Shown one piece after another: positions 1 through 8,252 of a stretch of 64,000 bases of DNA. A model generated the notes under the pieces. That model saw only the letters and a list, made by a program, of their open reading frames with translations. It made no database searches and was not told the origin of the DNA. The stretch covers positions 496,001 to 560,000 of the forward strand of contig CAWAMV010000004.1 in assembly GCA_963783195.1 (NCBI GenBank). The letters run 5' to 3'. The translations under genes and the position numbers were made by a program. Source of the stretch: Croceibacterium_B sp963783195 (GTDB lineage: Bacteria; Pseudomonadota; Alphaproteobacteria; Sphingomonadales; Sphingomonadaceae). Position 1 is the stretch's first letter. Each line of letters begins with the position of its first letter.

Positions 1-1
1 G

Positions 2-283
2 CGGGCGATCGAAGGGGCCTTCATCGCCCGGTTCGACGGCATCCATATCCACGTCTGGCGCAAGTTCGACAGCCAGTTCCGGCTCGTCACCGCGCGGCGC
101 AACCCCAATATGGTGATCCTGTTCGCCGCCTTGCTGTTCGGCCGGCCCGACGTCGGCATCGTGCTCGTCGCGGCGTGGACCGCGATCAGCTTCGCGGTCC
201 ACCTGATCCGGCTCGGCCAGGCGATCCAGCGGGCCCAGCGCGGGCAGGAAATCACCTCCTGGCTGGCAGGGGATACGGCATGA
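2..283 (+). CDS. CDP-alcohol phosphatidyltransferase family protein, C-terminal part (partial)
   Basis: An open frame enters from the left edge and ends at TGA 281-283, giving about 93 residues. It has an Arg-rich loop (TARRNPNMVIL) and then two strongly hydrophobic stretches (about residues 42-52 and 58-74), which fits the last membrane helices of a CDP-alcohol phosphatidyltransferase. These integral membrane enzymes displace CMP from a CDP-alcohol with a second alcohol. The catalytic DGxxAR...GxxxD region would lie upstream of the window, so the family call rests on the tail and on the neighbours. The stop overlaps the next ATG (ATGA), so it is translationally coupled to the HIT gene. Which alcohol is used cannot be told. 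Confidence 0.55.
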   Translation, partial: RAIEGAFIARFDGIHIHVWRKFDSQFRLVTARRNPNMVILFAALLFGRPDVGIVLVAAWTAISFAVHLIRLGQAIQRAQRGQEITSWLAGDTA

Positions 284-708
284 ATGAGACGATGAAGAAG
301 TTCGGCTGGCCGGCGACGGTGGTCAAGGATTACGCCTGCTGGGTCGTCCTGCTGCGGCCGGCCCAGCCGACGCTCGGCAGCCTGGTGCTGGCGGCCAAGA
401 GCGAGGCGACCGCGTTCGGCGACCTGCCGGCCTCCGCCCATTCCGAGCTCAAGACCGTGACGATGGAGATCGAAGCGGCTCTGGCCAGTTTCGTCGGGTA
501 CGAGAAGCTGAACTACCTCATGCTGATGATGGTCGACCCGCACGTCCACTTCCACGTTATCCCGCGCTACGAGGGCGAACGCGAGTTCGGCGGGGAGCAC
601 TTCGCCGATGCCGGCTGGCCGGCGGTGCCCCGGCTCGGCGAGGCGGTGACGCTCGGCGACGAGCAGCGCTCCGCCATGGTCGCCGAGCTCTCCCACGCGT
701 TCGGCTGA
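280..708 (+). CDS. HIT-family protein (histidine-triad nucleotide hydrolase/transferase)
   Basis: 142 residues. The diagnostic histidine triad HVHFHVIPRY is at about residues 88-97; its middle histidine is the nucleophile in HIT hydrolases and nucleotidyltransferases acting on NMP-phosphoramidates, dinucleoside polyphosphates or NDP-sugars. An in-frame start exists further upstream at 175, but ATG 280 gives normal HIT length and overlaps the preceding stop by four bases, so I chose it. It sits in a tight operon between a CDP-alcohol transferase and a TagF-like enzyme, which suggests a role in nucleotide turnover of CDP-activated intermediates. That role is inferred from position only. Confidence 0.85.
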   Translation: MNETMKKFGWPATVVKDYACWVVLLRPAQPTLGSLVLAAKSEATAFGDLPASAHSELKTVTMEIEAALASFVGYEKLNYLMLMMVDPHVHFHVIPRYEGEREFGGEHFADAGWPAVPRLGEAVTLGDEQRSAMVAELSHAFG

Positions 709-712
709 CGAC

Positions 713-1846
713 ATGCGGCGGCTGGCGGTGTCGCTGGTCGGCGGGGCGCACCAGCTCGCCCACGTCCTTCCGGTCGCGGCGGAACTGCGGCGGCGCGGGG
801 CCTGCATAGTCGAAGGCTATGCCGATCGGGCCGACACTGCGGCGGCCGCAGATGCGCTGTGCGCCCTGATCGGCCTGCCGAGCGTGCCGATAACCGAGAT
901 GACCCTGCCCGCACCGCTTCGGGTGCTGCCGCGCACCTGGCACAAGGGGCTGCGGATGCTGCACTGGGCCCGGCGGCTGCGCTCGGCCGATGCCGTGCTG
1001 ACCGCCGAGCGGACGAGCACGCTGCTCAAGCGCCTGCCGGGGCGTTGTCCGCCGATGCTGCACATCCCCCACGGCGCCGGCGACCGGGCCGTCGGCTTCG
1101 AGCGGCGCATCGCGCTGTTCGACGAGGTTTACGTGGCCGGCGAGAAGGACCGGGCGCGGATGATCGAGCAGGGCCTGGCCGACGCTGCCCACTGCCACGC
1201 AGTCGGCGGGATCAAGCTGGCGGCCATGGCGCGGATCGGGCGCGACCGGCCGCGACCCTTTGCCTCGGGCCGGCCGGCGATCCTCTACAACCCGCATTTC
1301 GAACCCGGCCTGTCTTCGTTCGAAGCCTTTGCCGAGCGGCTGGTGGACTTCGTTCTGGCGGGCGACGATTACGACCTCGTCATCGCGCCGCACGTGCGCC
1401 TGGCCGAGCGCTGGAGCGCCGAGCGGCGCGCCGCTTGGGAGGCCCGCGCGGTCCCGGGGCGCGTGATGGTCGACCTCGGCTCCCACCGATCGTTCGACAT
1501 GAGCTACACGCTTGGCTGCGACATCTACCTCGGCGACGTGAGCAGCCAGGTCTACGAGTTCCTCGTCCGCCCGCGGCCATGCCTGTTCGTCGATGCTCAC
1601 GCGGCCGACTGGGAGGGAAACCCGGACTACGCGATGTGGCGCTTCGGCCCGGTCATGCGCCCTGGCGAAGACATCGGCGCGGCGCTCGCGGTGGCGGTCG
1701 CCGAACAGCCCCAGCGGCGCACACTGCAACAGGCGGCGGTCGTCGCGGCGGTCGGGCGGCATCCGTGGATCGAGGGCGAGCGCGGGCCCGACGCGATCGA
1801 GCGGGCGGCCGATGCCGTCGAAGCGCTGCTGGCCCGGCTTTCCTAG
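713..1846 (+). CDS. CDP-glycerol glycerophosphotransferase-like (TagF-type) protein
   Basis: 377 residues, starting 4 bases after the HIT stop. The C-terminal half has the pattern of the TagF/CDP-glycerol:polyglycerophosphate transferase GT-B fold: NPHFEPGLSSFEAF (about 200-213), a PHVRLAERW segment (about 229-237) and the DVSSQVYEFLV motif (about 282-292), where TagF enzymes bind the CDP donor. Family members add glycerol-phosphate or a related polyol-phosphate from a CDP carrier to a growing polymer at the inner membrane. It has no signal peptide or membrane helix, so it is probably peripheral. Its 3' end overlaps that of the convergent nucleotidyltransferase gene by four bases. The true polyol is unknown; other GT-B glycosyltransferases are the alternative. 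Confidence 0.7.
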   Translation: MRRLAVSLVGGAHQLAHVLPVAAELRRRGACIVEGYADRADTAAAADALCALIGLPSVPITEMTLPAPLRVLPRTWHKGLRMLHWARRLRSADAVLTAERTSTLLKRLPGRCPPMLHIPHGAGDRAVGFERRIALFDEVYVAGEKDRARMIEQGLADAAHCHAVGGIKLAAMARIGRDRPRPFASGRPAILYNPHFEPGLSSFEAFAERLVDFVLAGDDYDLVIAPHVRLAERWSAERRAAWEARAVPGRVMVDLGSHRSFDMSYTLGCDIYLGDVSSQVYEFLVRPRPCLFVDAHAADWEGNPDYAMWRFGPVMRPGEDIGAALAVAVAEQPQRRTLQQAAVVAAVGRHPWIEGERGPDAIERAADAVEALLARLS

Positions 1847-2598
1847 CGGTTGCCGCGCTTGACCCAGCCGTCGGTCAGCAGCGTGGCGTCCTCGATGTCG
1901 TTGAGATAGTCGACCTCGGCCCAGCCGAGCCCCTCGATCGGGCAGGTCCCCACCTTGCCGCTCGCCGCCAGCGTGTCGATTACCTTGAGGTACCAGTGGT
2001 TGACCCCCTCGGGCGTGCGCATGGCCTGGCGGACCGCCTCGCGGAACATCTCCGCGCCCTCGCCGCGAAAGGCGAGGAAGCCGATCGATTCGGCGTTGCT
2101 CTGTTCGGCGGTCAGCGTCTTGCCGATGTGCATGAGGCGGCCGTCTGCGGCGCGCTCGACCTTCATGTCGTCGCTGTCGTATTCGTCCTTCAAGTCGACG
2201 GTGACGGCGATCGGCCAGCCGGTGCCCTGCTGCACCCGCTCGACGATGTCGCGCGAGACCAGCGTGTCGCCGTTCAGGATCAGGAAGTCGCCCGCCGCCA
2301 TGCGATCGCGCACGATCCAGCACGAGCCGAGGTTGTCGGCCACCTTGTAGAACGGGTTGAAGTGGACGTGGATCTCCACCCCCGGATTGCGGATCGCCGC
2401 CAGGTGGTCCTCCACAAGGTCGGTCATGAAGCCGGTGACCACGTCGATCCGCTTCACGCCGCCGCGCGCGAGCATCTCGACCTGCCATTCGATCAGGCTG
2501 CGGCCGGAAAACTCGATCAGGCACTTGGGGCGCTCTGCCGTGAGCGGCAGCAGCCGGCTGCCCTGTCCGGCCGAGAGGAGGATGGCGTTGTCGATCAT
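1843..2598 (-). CDS. LicC-like sugar/choline-phosphate nucleotidyltransferase
   Basis: 251 residues. The N-terminus ILLSAGQGSRLLPLT, followed by the RPKCLIEFSG lysine motif, is the nucleotidyltransferase Rossmann signature; LNGDTLVS near residue 95 holds the metal-binding Asp, and a second acidic site is in WAEVDYLNDI near 230. Length and the NLGSCWIVR segment resemble phosphocholine/inositol-phosphate cytidylyltransferases (LicC type) more than hexose-1-phosphate enzymes. Such enzymes make CDP-alcohols, the substrate class used by the CDP-alcohol transferase and TagF-like protein just beside it. It is transcribed towards them and away from the flippase gene. The substrate is an inference; GTP- or UTP-dependent sugar activation is possible. 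Confidence 0.75.
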   Translation of the reverse strand: MIDNAILLSAGQGSRLLPLTAERPKCLIEFSGRSLIEWQVEMLARGGVKRIDVVTGFMTDLVEDHLAAIRNPGVEIHVHFNPFYKVADNLGSCWIVRDRMAAGDFLILNGDTLVSRDIVERVQQGTGWPIAVTVDLKDEYDSDDMKVERAADGRLMHIGKTLTAEQSNAESIGFLAFRGEGAEMFREAVRQAMRTPEGVNHWYLKVIDTLAASGKVGTCPIEGLGWAEVDYLNDIEDATLLTDGWVKRGNR

Positions 2599-2723
2599 CG
2601 CGCGCCCCTAGCCCCCCTGCGCGCGCGTGAAAAGCATGACGGGCAAGGCATGAGGGGGCAAGGCAGGTGTAACGGGGTTCGTCGCTTGCGCGCCCCGGCG
2701 CACTCGTCCAAAGGCGAACGGCG

Positions 2724-4052
2724 ATGCCCGCCCGCTCCCAGCCCCAATCGCTGCTCGGCCGCATGCTGGCGAACACCGCGTGGTTGCTCGGCGGCAAGGG
2801 GTTCGGCGCGGTCTGCAGCCTGGTTTACCTGGCGATCCTCGCCCGCTCGCTCGGGCTCAAGGACTTCGGCCACTTCTCGCTAATCTTCGGTTCCGCCCAG
2901 GCGCTCATCGCGCTCGCCGGATTCCAGACGTGGCGCGTGGTCGTGCGCTACGGCGCGGAGCACGTTCACACCGCCAACTGGGCGGCGTTCGGCCGCCTGT
3001 CGATGCTCTCGGGCCTGCTCGACTTGCTGGGCGCGCTGTTCGGGGTGGCGATCGCCGCGGTGATCTATTTCCACTTCAGCGAGGCGCTGGGAATCAACGA
3101 GCGCTATGTCGGGGCCGCGTTCTGGTTCACCGTCGCCAGCCTGTTCGCGCTGGTCTCGACGCCGACCGGCATCGTCCGCGCGCTCGACCGGTTCGACCTC
3201 GCGGTCTACGTCGAGGCGCTGGTCCCGGGCCTGCGGCTCATCGCGGCCATCGCCATCTGGCTGACCGACCCCAACGTCGTGCGTTTCCTCATCGCCTGGG
3301 CGGTGATCGACCTGATCGAGGCGGCCGCCTACTGGATCCTTGCCCGCCGGCTGTGCCCCGAAGCGGTCAGCCTGCGCCACCTGAAGGACTGGCACCGGGC
3401 GCGCGACGACAATCCCGGCATCGGCCGCTTCTTCTTCATCACCTATCTCGGCTCCTCGCTCGATGCGGCGGTCAAGCAGGGGCCGCTGCTGGCGGTCGGC
3501 TATCTCGTCGGTACGCGCGCGGCAGGCCTTTATCGGCTCGCCAACCAGCTCAGCCAGGGCCTCGGCAAGGTGTCCGCCCTGCTCACCCGTTCGGCCTATG
3601 CGGAGATCAACCGCGCGCGGGTGGCGGCCGAATTCGCCGATTTCCGCCGTCTCGTGCGGCAGACCTCGCTGATCGCCGCGGTGGCAGGGGCCGGGGTGGT
3701 CCTGCTGGCGGTGCTGCTGGGCCGGCAACTGCTCGATTTCATCGGCGGCGAGGACTTCGACGCCGGCTACGTGGTGCTGATCCCGCTGACCTTCGCTGCC
3801 AGCCTCGAACTGGCGAGCGTGGCGTTCGAGCCGGTGCTGCATTCGATGGGCCGGGCGCGCAGCGCGCTGTTCGGCCGGCTGCTCGGCTTCGTTGCGATGG
3901 CGGCGGCGATCGCGTGGTTCGCCGGGCGCGAGACGGCCTTCACCGTGGGCCTGTCCGTCGCGATCGGCTCGGTCGTCACCTACATTGCGCTCGGCGTCCT
4001 TGCATTCATCGCGCTTTCCGCGGCCCAGCGCGAGGCGCGGGCAGCGGGCTAG
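2724..4052 (+). CDS. Polysaccharide/oligosaccharide flippase (MOP superfamily, Wzx-like)
   Basis: 442 residues, strongly hydrophobic with about 12 predicted membrane stretches. The start has the typical Wzx/MurJ-type LLGRMLANTAWLLGGKG helix followed by LVYLAILARSLG and DFGHFSL. Members flip lipid-linked glycans across the inner membrane. A conserved loop (NPGIGRFFFITYLG, about 233-246) starts the second half, as in two-lobed MOP transporters. It is divergent from the LicC-like gene across a 125 bp spacer that must hold both promoters. The context suggests it exports the product of the TagF-like/CDP-alcohol locus or another lipid-linked oligosaccharide; the substrate cannot be read from sequence. 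Confidence 0.85.
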   Translation: MPARSQPQSLLGRMLANTAWLLGGKGFGAVCSLVYLAILARSLGLKDFGHFSLIFGSAQALIALAGFQTWRVVVRYGAEHVHTANWAAFGRLSMLSGLLDLLGALFGVAIAAVIYFHFSEALGINERYVGAAFWFTVASLFALVSTPTGIVRALDRFDLAVYVEALVPGLRLIAAIAIWLTDPNVVRFLIAWAVIDLIEAAAYWILARRLCPEAVSLRHLKDWHRARDDNPGIGRFFFITYLGSSLDAAVKQGPLLAVGYLVGTRAAGLYRLANQLSQGLGKVSALLTRSAYAEINRARVAAEFADFRRLVRQTSLIAAVAGAGVVLLAVLLGRQLLDFIGGEDFDAGYVVLIPLTFAASLELASVAFEPVLHSMGRARSALFGRLLGFVAMAAAIAWFAGRETAFTVGLSVAIGSVVTYIALGVLAFIALSAAQREARAAG

Positions 4053-4101
4053 CTGGCGGCCCAAGCTGGCAGGTGGCACCCGCTGGTGCTAGGCAGGCGC
4101 C

Positions 4102-5310
4102 ATGCTGACAGAAACGCTGCTCGAAGACTCGCGCGCCATTGCCGACCGCATCACCGCGCTGCGCCGCGCCATCCACGCCGAACCCGAACTCGGGCTCGAA
4201 ACGCCCAGGACGCTGGCCAAGGTGCGCGCCGAGCTGGCCGACCTGCCGCTCGAGTGGCGCGAAGGGGCCTCGTGCACCGGCGCGGTTGCGGTGCTCAACA
4301 AGGGCAAGGCCGGTCGCTCGGTCCTGCTGCGCGGCGACATGGACGCCCTGCCGATGGACGAGCTGACCGGGCTCGACTTCGCCTCGACCGTCCCCGGCCG
4401 GATGCACGCCTGCGGGCACGACACCCACACGGCGATGCTCGCCGGGGCGGCCCGGGTGCTCGCCGCGCGGGCCGACGACCTGCCGGGCGAGGTGCGCTTC
4501 ATGTTCCAGCCGGGCGAGGAAGGCTATCACGGCGCCCGCTTCATGCTCGAGGACGGGCTGCTCGGGGGCGAGGGGAGCGACATGGCCTTGCCCGACGCCG
4601 CCTTCGCGCTGCACATCATGCCCAACGCGCCGCACGCGGTGGTCGGCGGGCGGACCGGCACGCTGCTTGCTGCGGCCGACATGATCGACATCGTCGTCAA
4701 GGCCCGCGGTGGCCATGCCTCGATGCCGCACGACACGCGCGACCCGGTTCCGGTCGCCTGCGAGATCGTGCTGGCCCTGCAGACCATGGTCACGCGCCGG
4801 TTCGATGCTGCCGAGGCGGTCGTCGTCACGGTGACCCAGCTCCAGGCCGGCAGCGCGCACAACATCATTCCCGACAGCGCCACGCTGCGCGGAACGATGC
4901 GCACCCTGACCCCCGATACGCGCATGGCGGTCCAGGCCGACATCCGCCGCGTGGCCGAACATATCGCCGCGGCGCACGACTGCACGGCCGAGGTGACGAT
5001 TACCGAAGGCTTCCCGCCGACCATCTGCGATGGCCGCGCGGTCGGCCTCGCCGAACGGGTCGCCACCGGTCTCGGCGGTCAGTTCCTCGAGCTCGAAGCG
5101 CCGATCATGGGGGCGGAGGACTTTTCCTACGTCCTCGAGAAGGTCCCCGGGGCCATGTGCTTCCTCGGCGTCGCCGCCGAAGGGGCGGACTGGAAGAGCT
5201 GCTGCGCCATCCATTCGAGCCGCATGATGGTCGACGAAAGCGTGCTGCCGCGCGGCACGGCCTTCCTGGCCGGCTGCGCAACGCATTTTCTTGCGCACGG
5301 CTGGGATTGA
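4102..5310 (+). CDS. M20 family metallo-amidohydrolase (hippurate hydrolase/aminoacylase-like)
   Basis: 402 residues, no signal peptide, probably cytoplasmic. Visible M20D hallmarks are RGDMDALPMDE (about 77-87), the metal-site motif MHACGHDTHTAML (about 101-113), FQPGEEGYHGA with the catalytic/metal Glu (about 136-146), the dimerisation-domain GHASMPHD (about 212-219) and a late MGAEDFSYVL (about 336-345). The family hydrolyses N-acyl amino acids, hippurate or auxin-type conjugates. The order is complete and the length is normal. It is 49 bp from the flippase gene, in the same direction, but no functional link is obvious. Confidence 0.9.
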   Translation: MLTETLLEDSRAIADRITALRRAIHAEPELGLETPRTLAKVRAELADLPLEWREGASCTGAVAVLNKGKAGRSVLLRGDMDALPMDELTGLDFASTVPGRMHACGHDTHTAMLAGAARVLAARADDLPGEVRFMFQPGEEGYHGARFMLEDGLLGGEGSDMALPDAAFALHIMPNAPHAVVGGRTGTLLAAADMIDIVVKARGGHASMPHDTRDPVPVACEIVLALQTMVTRRFDAAEAVVVTVTQLQAGSAHNIIPDSATLRGTMRTLTPDTRMAVQADIRRVAEHIAAAHDCTAEVTITEGFPPTICDGRAVGLAERVATGLGGQFLELEAPIMGAEDFSYVLEKVPGAMCFLGVAAEGADWKSCCAIHSSRMMVDESVLPRGTAFLAGCATHFLAHGWD

Positions 5311-5362
5311 CGAAAGCGGGAAATCTCAACGGCTTGGTGCCTGCGGCGATCGCCTAGCCGAT

Positions 5363-5379
5363 ATGCCGCATGGCGGCAT
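5363..5379. repeat. Short perfect inverted repeat between the M20 gene and the PilZ gene
   Basis: ATGCCGC and GCGGCAT are separated by three bases. It lies 52 bp after the amidohydrolase stop and about 86 bp before the PilZ start. There is no T-run, so a classical terminator is unlikely; a protein-binding site or a weak hairpin are the options. Confidence 0.4.
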
Positions 5380-5465
5380 TAGCAATTCGGCAACCGCAAA
5401 CGTGGCAATTCCAAAACGGGACCGATCCCTTCGCACCGCGCGGGGAGAGATGGAAGACACGTTCG

Positions 5466-6113
5466 ATGACGCAGGCCTTGACCGAGACCCTGCCGCACTC
5501 CGCCTATCCGCCTGCCATGGCGGAGGCCGATCAGCGCGCGGCGGCTCGGTACACACCACTGATCCGGTCGGCCAAGCTCGTTGCCGCTTCGGGCGAGTTC
5601 CTCTGCGTCGTGAGCGACGTGTCGGCCACCGGTGTCTCGATGCGGCTCTTCCATGACCTGCCCTCCGACCGCAGGCTGGAACTCGAAATGCCCAACGGCG
5701 ACCGCCTGCCGCTGGAACCTGTCTGGCAGAAGGATGGTCGTGCCGGTTTCCGCTTTGCCGCGCCGGTCGACCTCGACCGCCTGCTCGAAGGGAAGGGTGA
5801 ATGGCCCAAGCGGCCGATCCGCATCAATCTCTCGATCCCGGTGCGCCTGACCGGGCTGACCGGGCGCTACGATGGACAGCTGAAGAACATCTCGCTCCAG
5901 GGCGCGCAAGTCGATTGCCACGACCGCCTGGCCATCGACCAGCGGCTGCGCCTGTCCGCCGATTGCCTGAAGGAGGTCGTCACAAAGGTGCGCTGGCGCC
6001 ACGGGACGGATTACGGACTGGTGTTCGATGATCTGTTCCAGTTCGCCGAACTCGCCCGCATTGCCGCCTTCGCGCAAGGGGTGGGCTCTACCGGCCGTAG
6101 AGGCGCCTGCTGA
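5466..6113 (+). CDS. Tandem PilZ-domain protein
   Basis: 215 residues carrying two PilZ-like halves. The first has RYTPLIRSAKL (about 26-36) followed by the DVSATG box (about 52-57); the second has RPIRINLSIPVRL (about 117-129) followed by NISLQG (about 140-145). These are the Arg-rich and (D/N)xSxxG elements that bind cyclic di-GMP in PilZ domains. A longer frame opens at 5370, but ATG 5466 is preceded at proper distance by GGAAG (5453-5457), so it is preferred. It is probably a cytoplasmic c-di-GMP receptor coupling second messenger to motility or surface polysaccharide. An HD-GYP protein near 61-62 kb could degrade the same messenger. Confidence 0.85.
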   Translation: MTQALTETLPHSAYPPAMAEADQRAAARYTPLIRSAKLVAASGEFLCVVSDVSATGVSMRLFHDLPSDRRLELEMPNGDRLPLEPVWQKDGRAGFRFAAPVDLDRLLEGKGEWPKRPIRINLSIPVRLTGLTGRYDGQLKNISLQGAQVDCHDRLAIDQRLRLSADCLKEVVTKVRWRHGTDYGLVFDDLFQFAELARIAAFAQGVGSTGRRGAC

Positions 6114-6144
6114 GCCCGCTACGCATCCGTTTTCAGGCCACGTG

Positions 6145-6159
6145 TTAACTTCGCCATAA
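6145..6159. promoter_or_regulatory. Possible CtrA-like half-conserved site (TTAA-N7-ATAA)
   Basis: TTAACTTCGCCATAA lies 44 bp before the FAD-oxidoreductase start. Alphaproteobacterial CtrA boxes read TTAA-N7-TTAA, so this site has one mismatch. It was found by eye only. In a high-GC region an AT-rich element like this stands out, but chance is a real possibility. Confidence 0.3.
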
Positions 6160-6202
6160 CCATTTTCCTTCACTCCCGTGGCATCGAACGACGGGGGCGT
6201 AG

Positions 6203-7804
6203 ATGACCTTTTCCGGCAAGAATCCTGGCGAAATCGCCGTGGACGTGGCGATCGTTGGCGCGGGCCCGGCGGGCCTGACCGCAGGCTACCTGCTGACCAA
6301 GCGGGGCAAGTCGGTGGCGATCATCGAAAAAGATGGAACTTACGTCGGCGGCATCAGCCGCACGGTCGAGCACGAAGGCTATCGGTTCGACATCGGCGGG
6401 CACCGGTTTTTCTCGAAAAGCCAGCAGGTCGTCGACCTGTGGAACGAGATCCTGCCCGACGATTTCATCCAGCGCCCGCGGATGAGCCGCATCTACTACG
6501 AGGGCAAGTTCTACAGCTACCCGCTGCGCGCCTTCGAGGCGCTCGGCAACCTGGGGATCCTGCGCTCGACCGCCTGCATGCTCAGCTACCTGCGCTACAA
6601 GCTGTTCCCGGTCAGGCACGTGAAGAGTTTCGAGGACTGGACCACCAACCAGTTCGGCAGCAAGCTCTATTCGATCTTCTTCAAGACCTACACCGAGAAG
6701 GTCTGGGGCATGCCCTGCAACGAGATGAGCGCGGACTGGGCCGCCCAGCGCATCAAGGGCCTGTCCCTGTGGAGCGCGGTGGTCGACGGCCTGAAGCGTT
6801 CGCTCGGCCTCAACAAGCGGCCCAACGACGGGCAGCAGGTGAAGACCCTGCTCGAGACCTTCCGCTATCCGCGGCTTGGCCCGGGCATGATGTGGGATGC
6901 GGCGCGCGACAAGATCCTCGCCACCGGCAAGGGCCAGGTGCTGATGGGCCATGCGCTCGAGCAACTGGCCTCAGACGGGCAGGGCGGCTGGCGCATGACC
7001 GCGGCGGGACCGGACGGCAAGGTCGTCATCCGCGCGAAGGAAGCGATCAGCTCGGCGCCGATGCGCGAACTTGCCGCCCGCCTCCACCCGCTGCCGGACA
7101 CCACGCTCAACGCCTCCAATCTCAGGTACCGCGACTTCCTGACGGTGGCGCTGATGGTCGAGGGCGAGGACCTGTTCCCCGACAACTGGATCTACATCCA
7201 CGACAGCAAGGTGAAGGTCGGCCGGGTGCAGAACTTCCGCTCGTGGTCGCCGGAGATGATCCCCGACGAAACCATGGCCTGTGTCGGCCTCGAGTACTTC
7301 TGCTTCGAGGGTGACGGGCTGTGGTCGATGGCGGACGACGATCTCGTCGCGCTGGCGACAAGGGAGATGGAAATCCTCGGCCTCGTCGACCCGAGGAAGG
7401 TCAAGGGCGGTGCGGTCGTGCGCCAGGAGAAGGCCTACCCGGTCTACGACGAGGATTATGCCGCCAACGTCGCCGCGATGCGCGCCGAGCTGGAGGACAG
7501 GTTCCCCAGCCTGCACCTCGTCGGCCGCAACGGGATGCATCGCTACAACAACCAGGATCACGCGATGATGACCGCGATGCTGACGGTCGAGAACATCCTC
7601 GCCGGCAGCCGCGTCTACGACACCTGGTGCGTCAACGAGGACGCCGAGTACCACGAGGCGGGCGACGAGGGCGCCGAAAAAGCCATCGCAGGTCGCGAGA
7701 CCGGTGCGCCGGCCCGCGAGCCGACGCCCGACCAGGCCGCCGCGCTCGCTTCGGTGCGCGACGTGCCCGAACGGATCATCCCGGCTCGCCGCGAAGCGGC
7801 GTGA
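6203..7804 (+). CDS. NAD(P)/FAD-dependent oxidoreductase (UDP-galactopyranose mutase/protoporphyrinogen oxidase-like)
   Basis: 533 residues. The dinucleotide-binding fold is at the N-terminus (VAIVGAGPAGLTAGYLL, about 15-31; a glutamate at the end of beta-2 in AIIEKDG), followed by GYRFDIGGHRFFSK (about 56-69), the GG-H-F motif of mutase/oxidase-like flavoproteins. The C-terminal NGMHRYNNQDHAMMTAM (about 440-456) matches the FAD-ribityl region. Related genes usually sit in lipid-linked glycan clusters and may alter a sugar or polyprenyl-linked intermediate. The stop codon shares one base with the ATG of the GtrA gene, so the pair is tightly coupled, and the GT-C-like gene follows. The C-terminal about 45 residues are Ala/Glu-rich and probably disordered. 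Confidence 0.8.
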   Translation: MTFSGKNPGEIAVDVAIVGAGPAGLTAGYLLTKRGKSVAIIEKDGTYVGGISRTVEHEGYRFDIGGHRFFSKSQQVVDLWNEILPDDFIQRPRMSRIYYEGKFYSYPLRAFEALGNLGILRSTACMLSYLRYKLFPVRHVKSFEDWTTNQFGSKLYSIFFKTYTEKVWGMPCNEMSADWAAQRIKGLSLWSAVVDGLKRSLGLNKRPNDGQQVKTLLETFRYPRLGPGMMWDAARDKILATGKGQVLMGHALEQLASDGQGGWRMTAAGPDGKVVIRAKEAISSAPMRELAARLHPLPDTTLNASNLRYRDFLTVALMVEGEDLFPDNWIYIHDSKVKVGRVQNFRSWSPEMIPDETMACVGLEYFCFEGDGLWSMADDDLVALATREMEILGLVDPRKVKGGAVVRQEKAYPVYDEDYAANVAAMRAELEDRFPSLHLVGRNGMHRYNNQDHAMMTAMLTVENILAGSRVYDTWCVNEDAEYHEAGDEGAEKAIAGRETGAPAREPTPDQAAALASVRDVPERIIPARREAA

Positions 7805-8238
7805 TGCAGGTGCAGCGAGAAATGCCGGTGGCCAGGCTCGCCGCGCGCCTGCTCGACGTGCAGTTCCTGCGCTATTTCATCGCCAGCGCAGGCGCGCTCG
7901 CGGTCGACATGGGCATCTTCCTGGTGCTCCTGCCGATCACGCTGCCCGCCGCCGCTTCGGCCCTTGGCTACTGCGTCGGGATCGTGGCGCACTGGTTGCT
8001 TTCGAGCCGGTCGGTTTTCGGCAAGGGGCTGCAGGAAAGAGGGGCGGGGAGAACTCGCCAGAAGGCTCTTTTCGTCGTCTCCGCGCTTGCCGGCCTGGCC
8101 GCGACGACGGCCATCGTCGGCCTGGGTGACTGGCTGGGCAGCGACCCCCGGTTCGCCAAGCTCATGGCTGTCGCAGCGAGCTTCTGCCTGACGTACGTGC
8201 TGCGCAGCAGGGTCGTCTTTCGCGTGACGGCGGCGTAG
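7804..8238 (+). CDS. GtrA-family membrane protein
   Basis: 144 residues with four predicted membrane helices (about 20-40, 46-63, 85-105 and 115-135). The motif FLRYFIASAGALAVDMGIF near the start and the final FCLTYVLRSRVVF are typical of GtrA (PF04138). GtrA proteins are thought to move polyprenyl-phosphate-linked monosaccharides across the inner membrane for glycosylation of surface polymers. ATG 7804 overlaps the TGA of the flavoenzyme gene by one base, indicating coupling. It is followed after 14 bp by a GT-C-like gene, which would be the expected user of flipped lipid-linked sugars. Confidence 0.85.
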   Translation: MQVQREMPVARLAARLLDVQFLRYFIASAGALAVDMGIFLVLLPITLPAAASALGYCVGIVAHWLLSSRSVFGKGLQERGAGRTRQKALFVVSALAGLAATTAIVGLGDWLGSDPRFAKLMAVAASFCLTYVLRSRVVFRVTAA

Positions 8239-8252
8239 GGCACGAACCGGCA

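Noticed and set aside
557..2797. A 746-codon open frame on the minus strand across the TagF- and LicC-like genes
   Set aside because: It is an antisense shadow in GC-rich sequence: Arg/Ala/Gly/Pro-rich with no domain, and it runs across two well-supported genes.
2880..5298. Two long minus-strand frames (399 and 430 codons) opposite the flippase and amidohydrolase genes
   Set aside because: The plus-strand genes have clear family motifs; the antisense frames have low-complexity composition.
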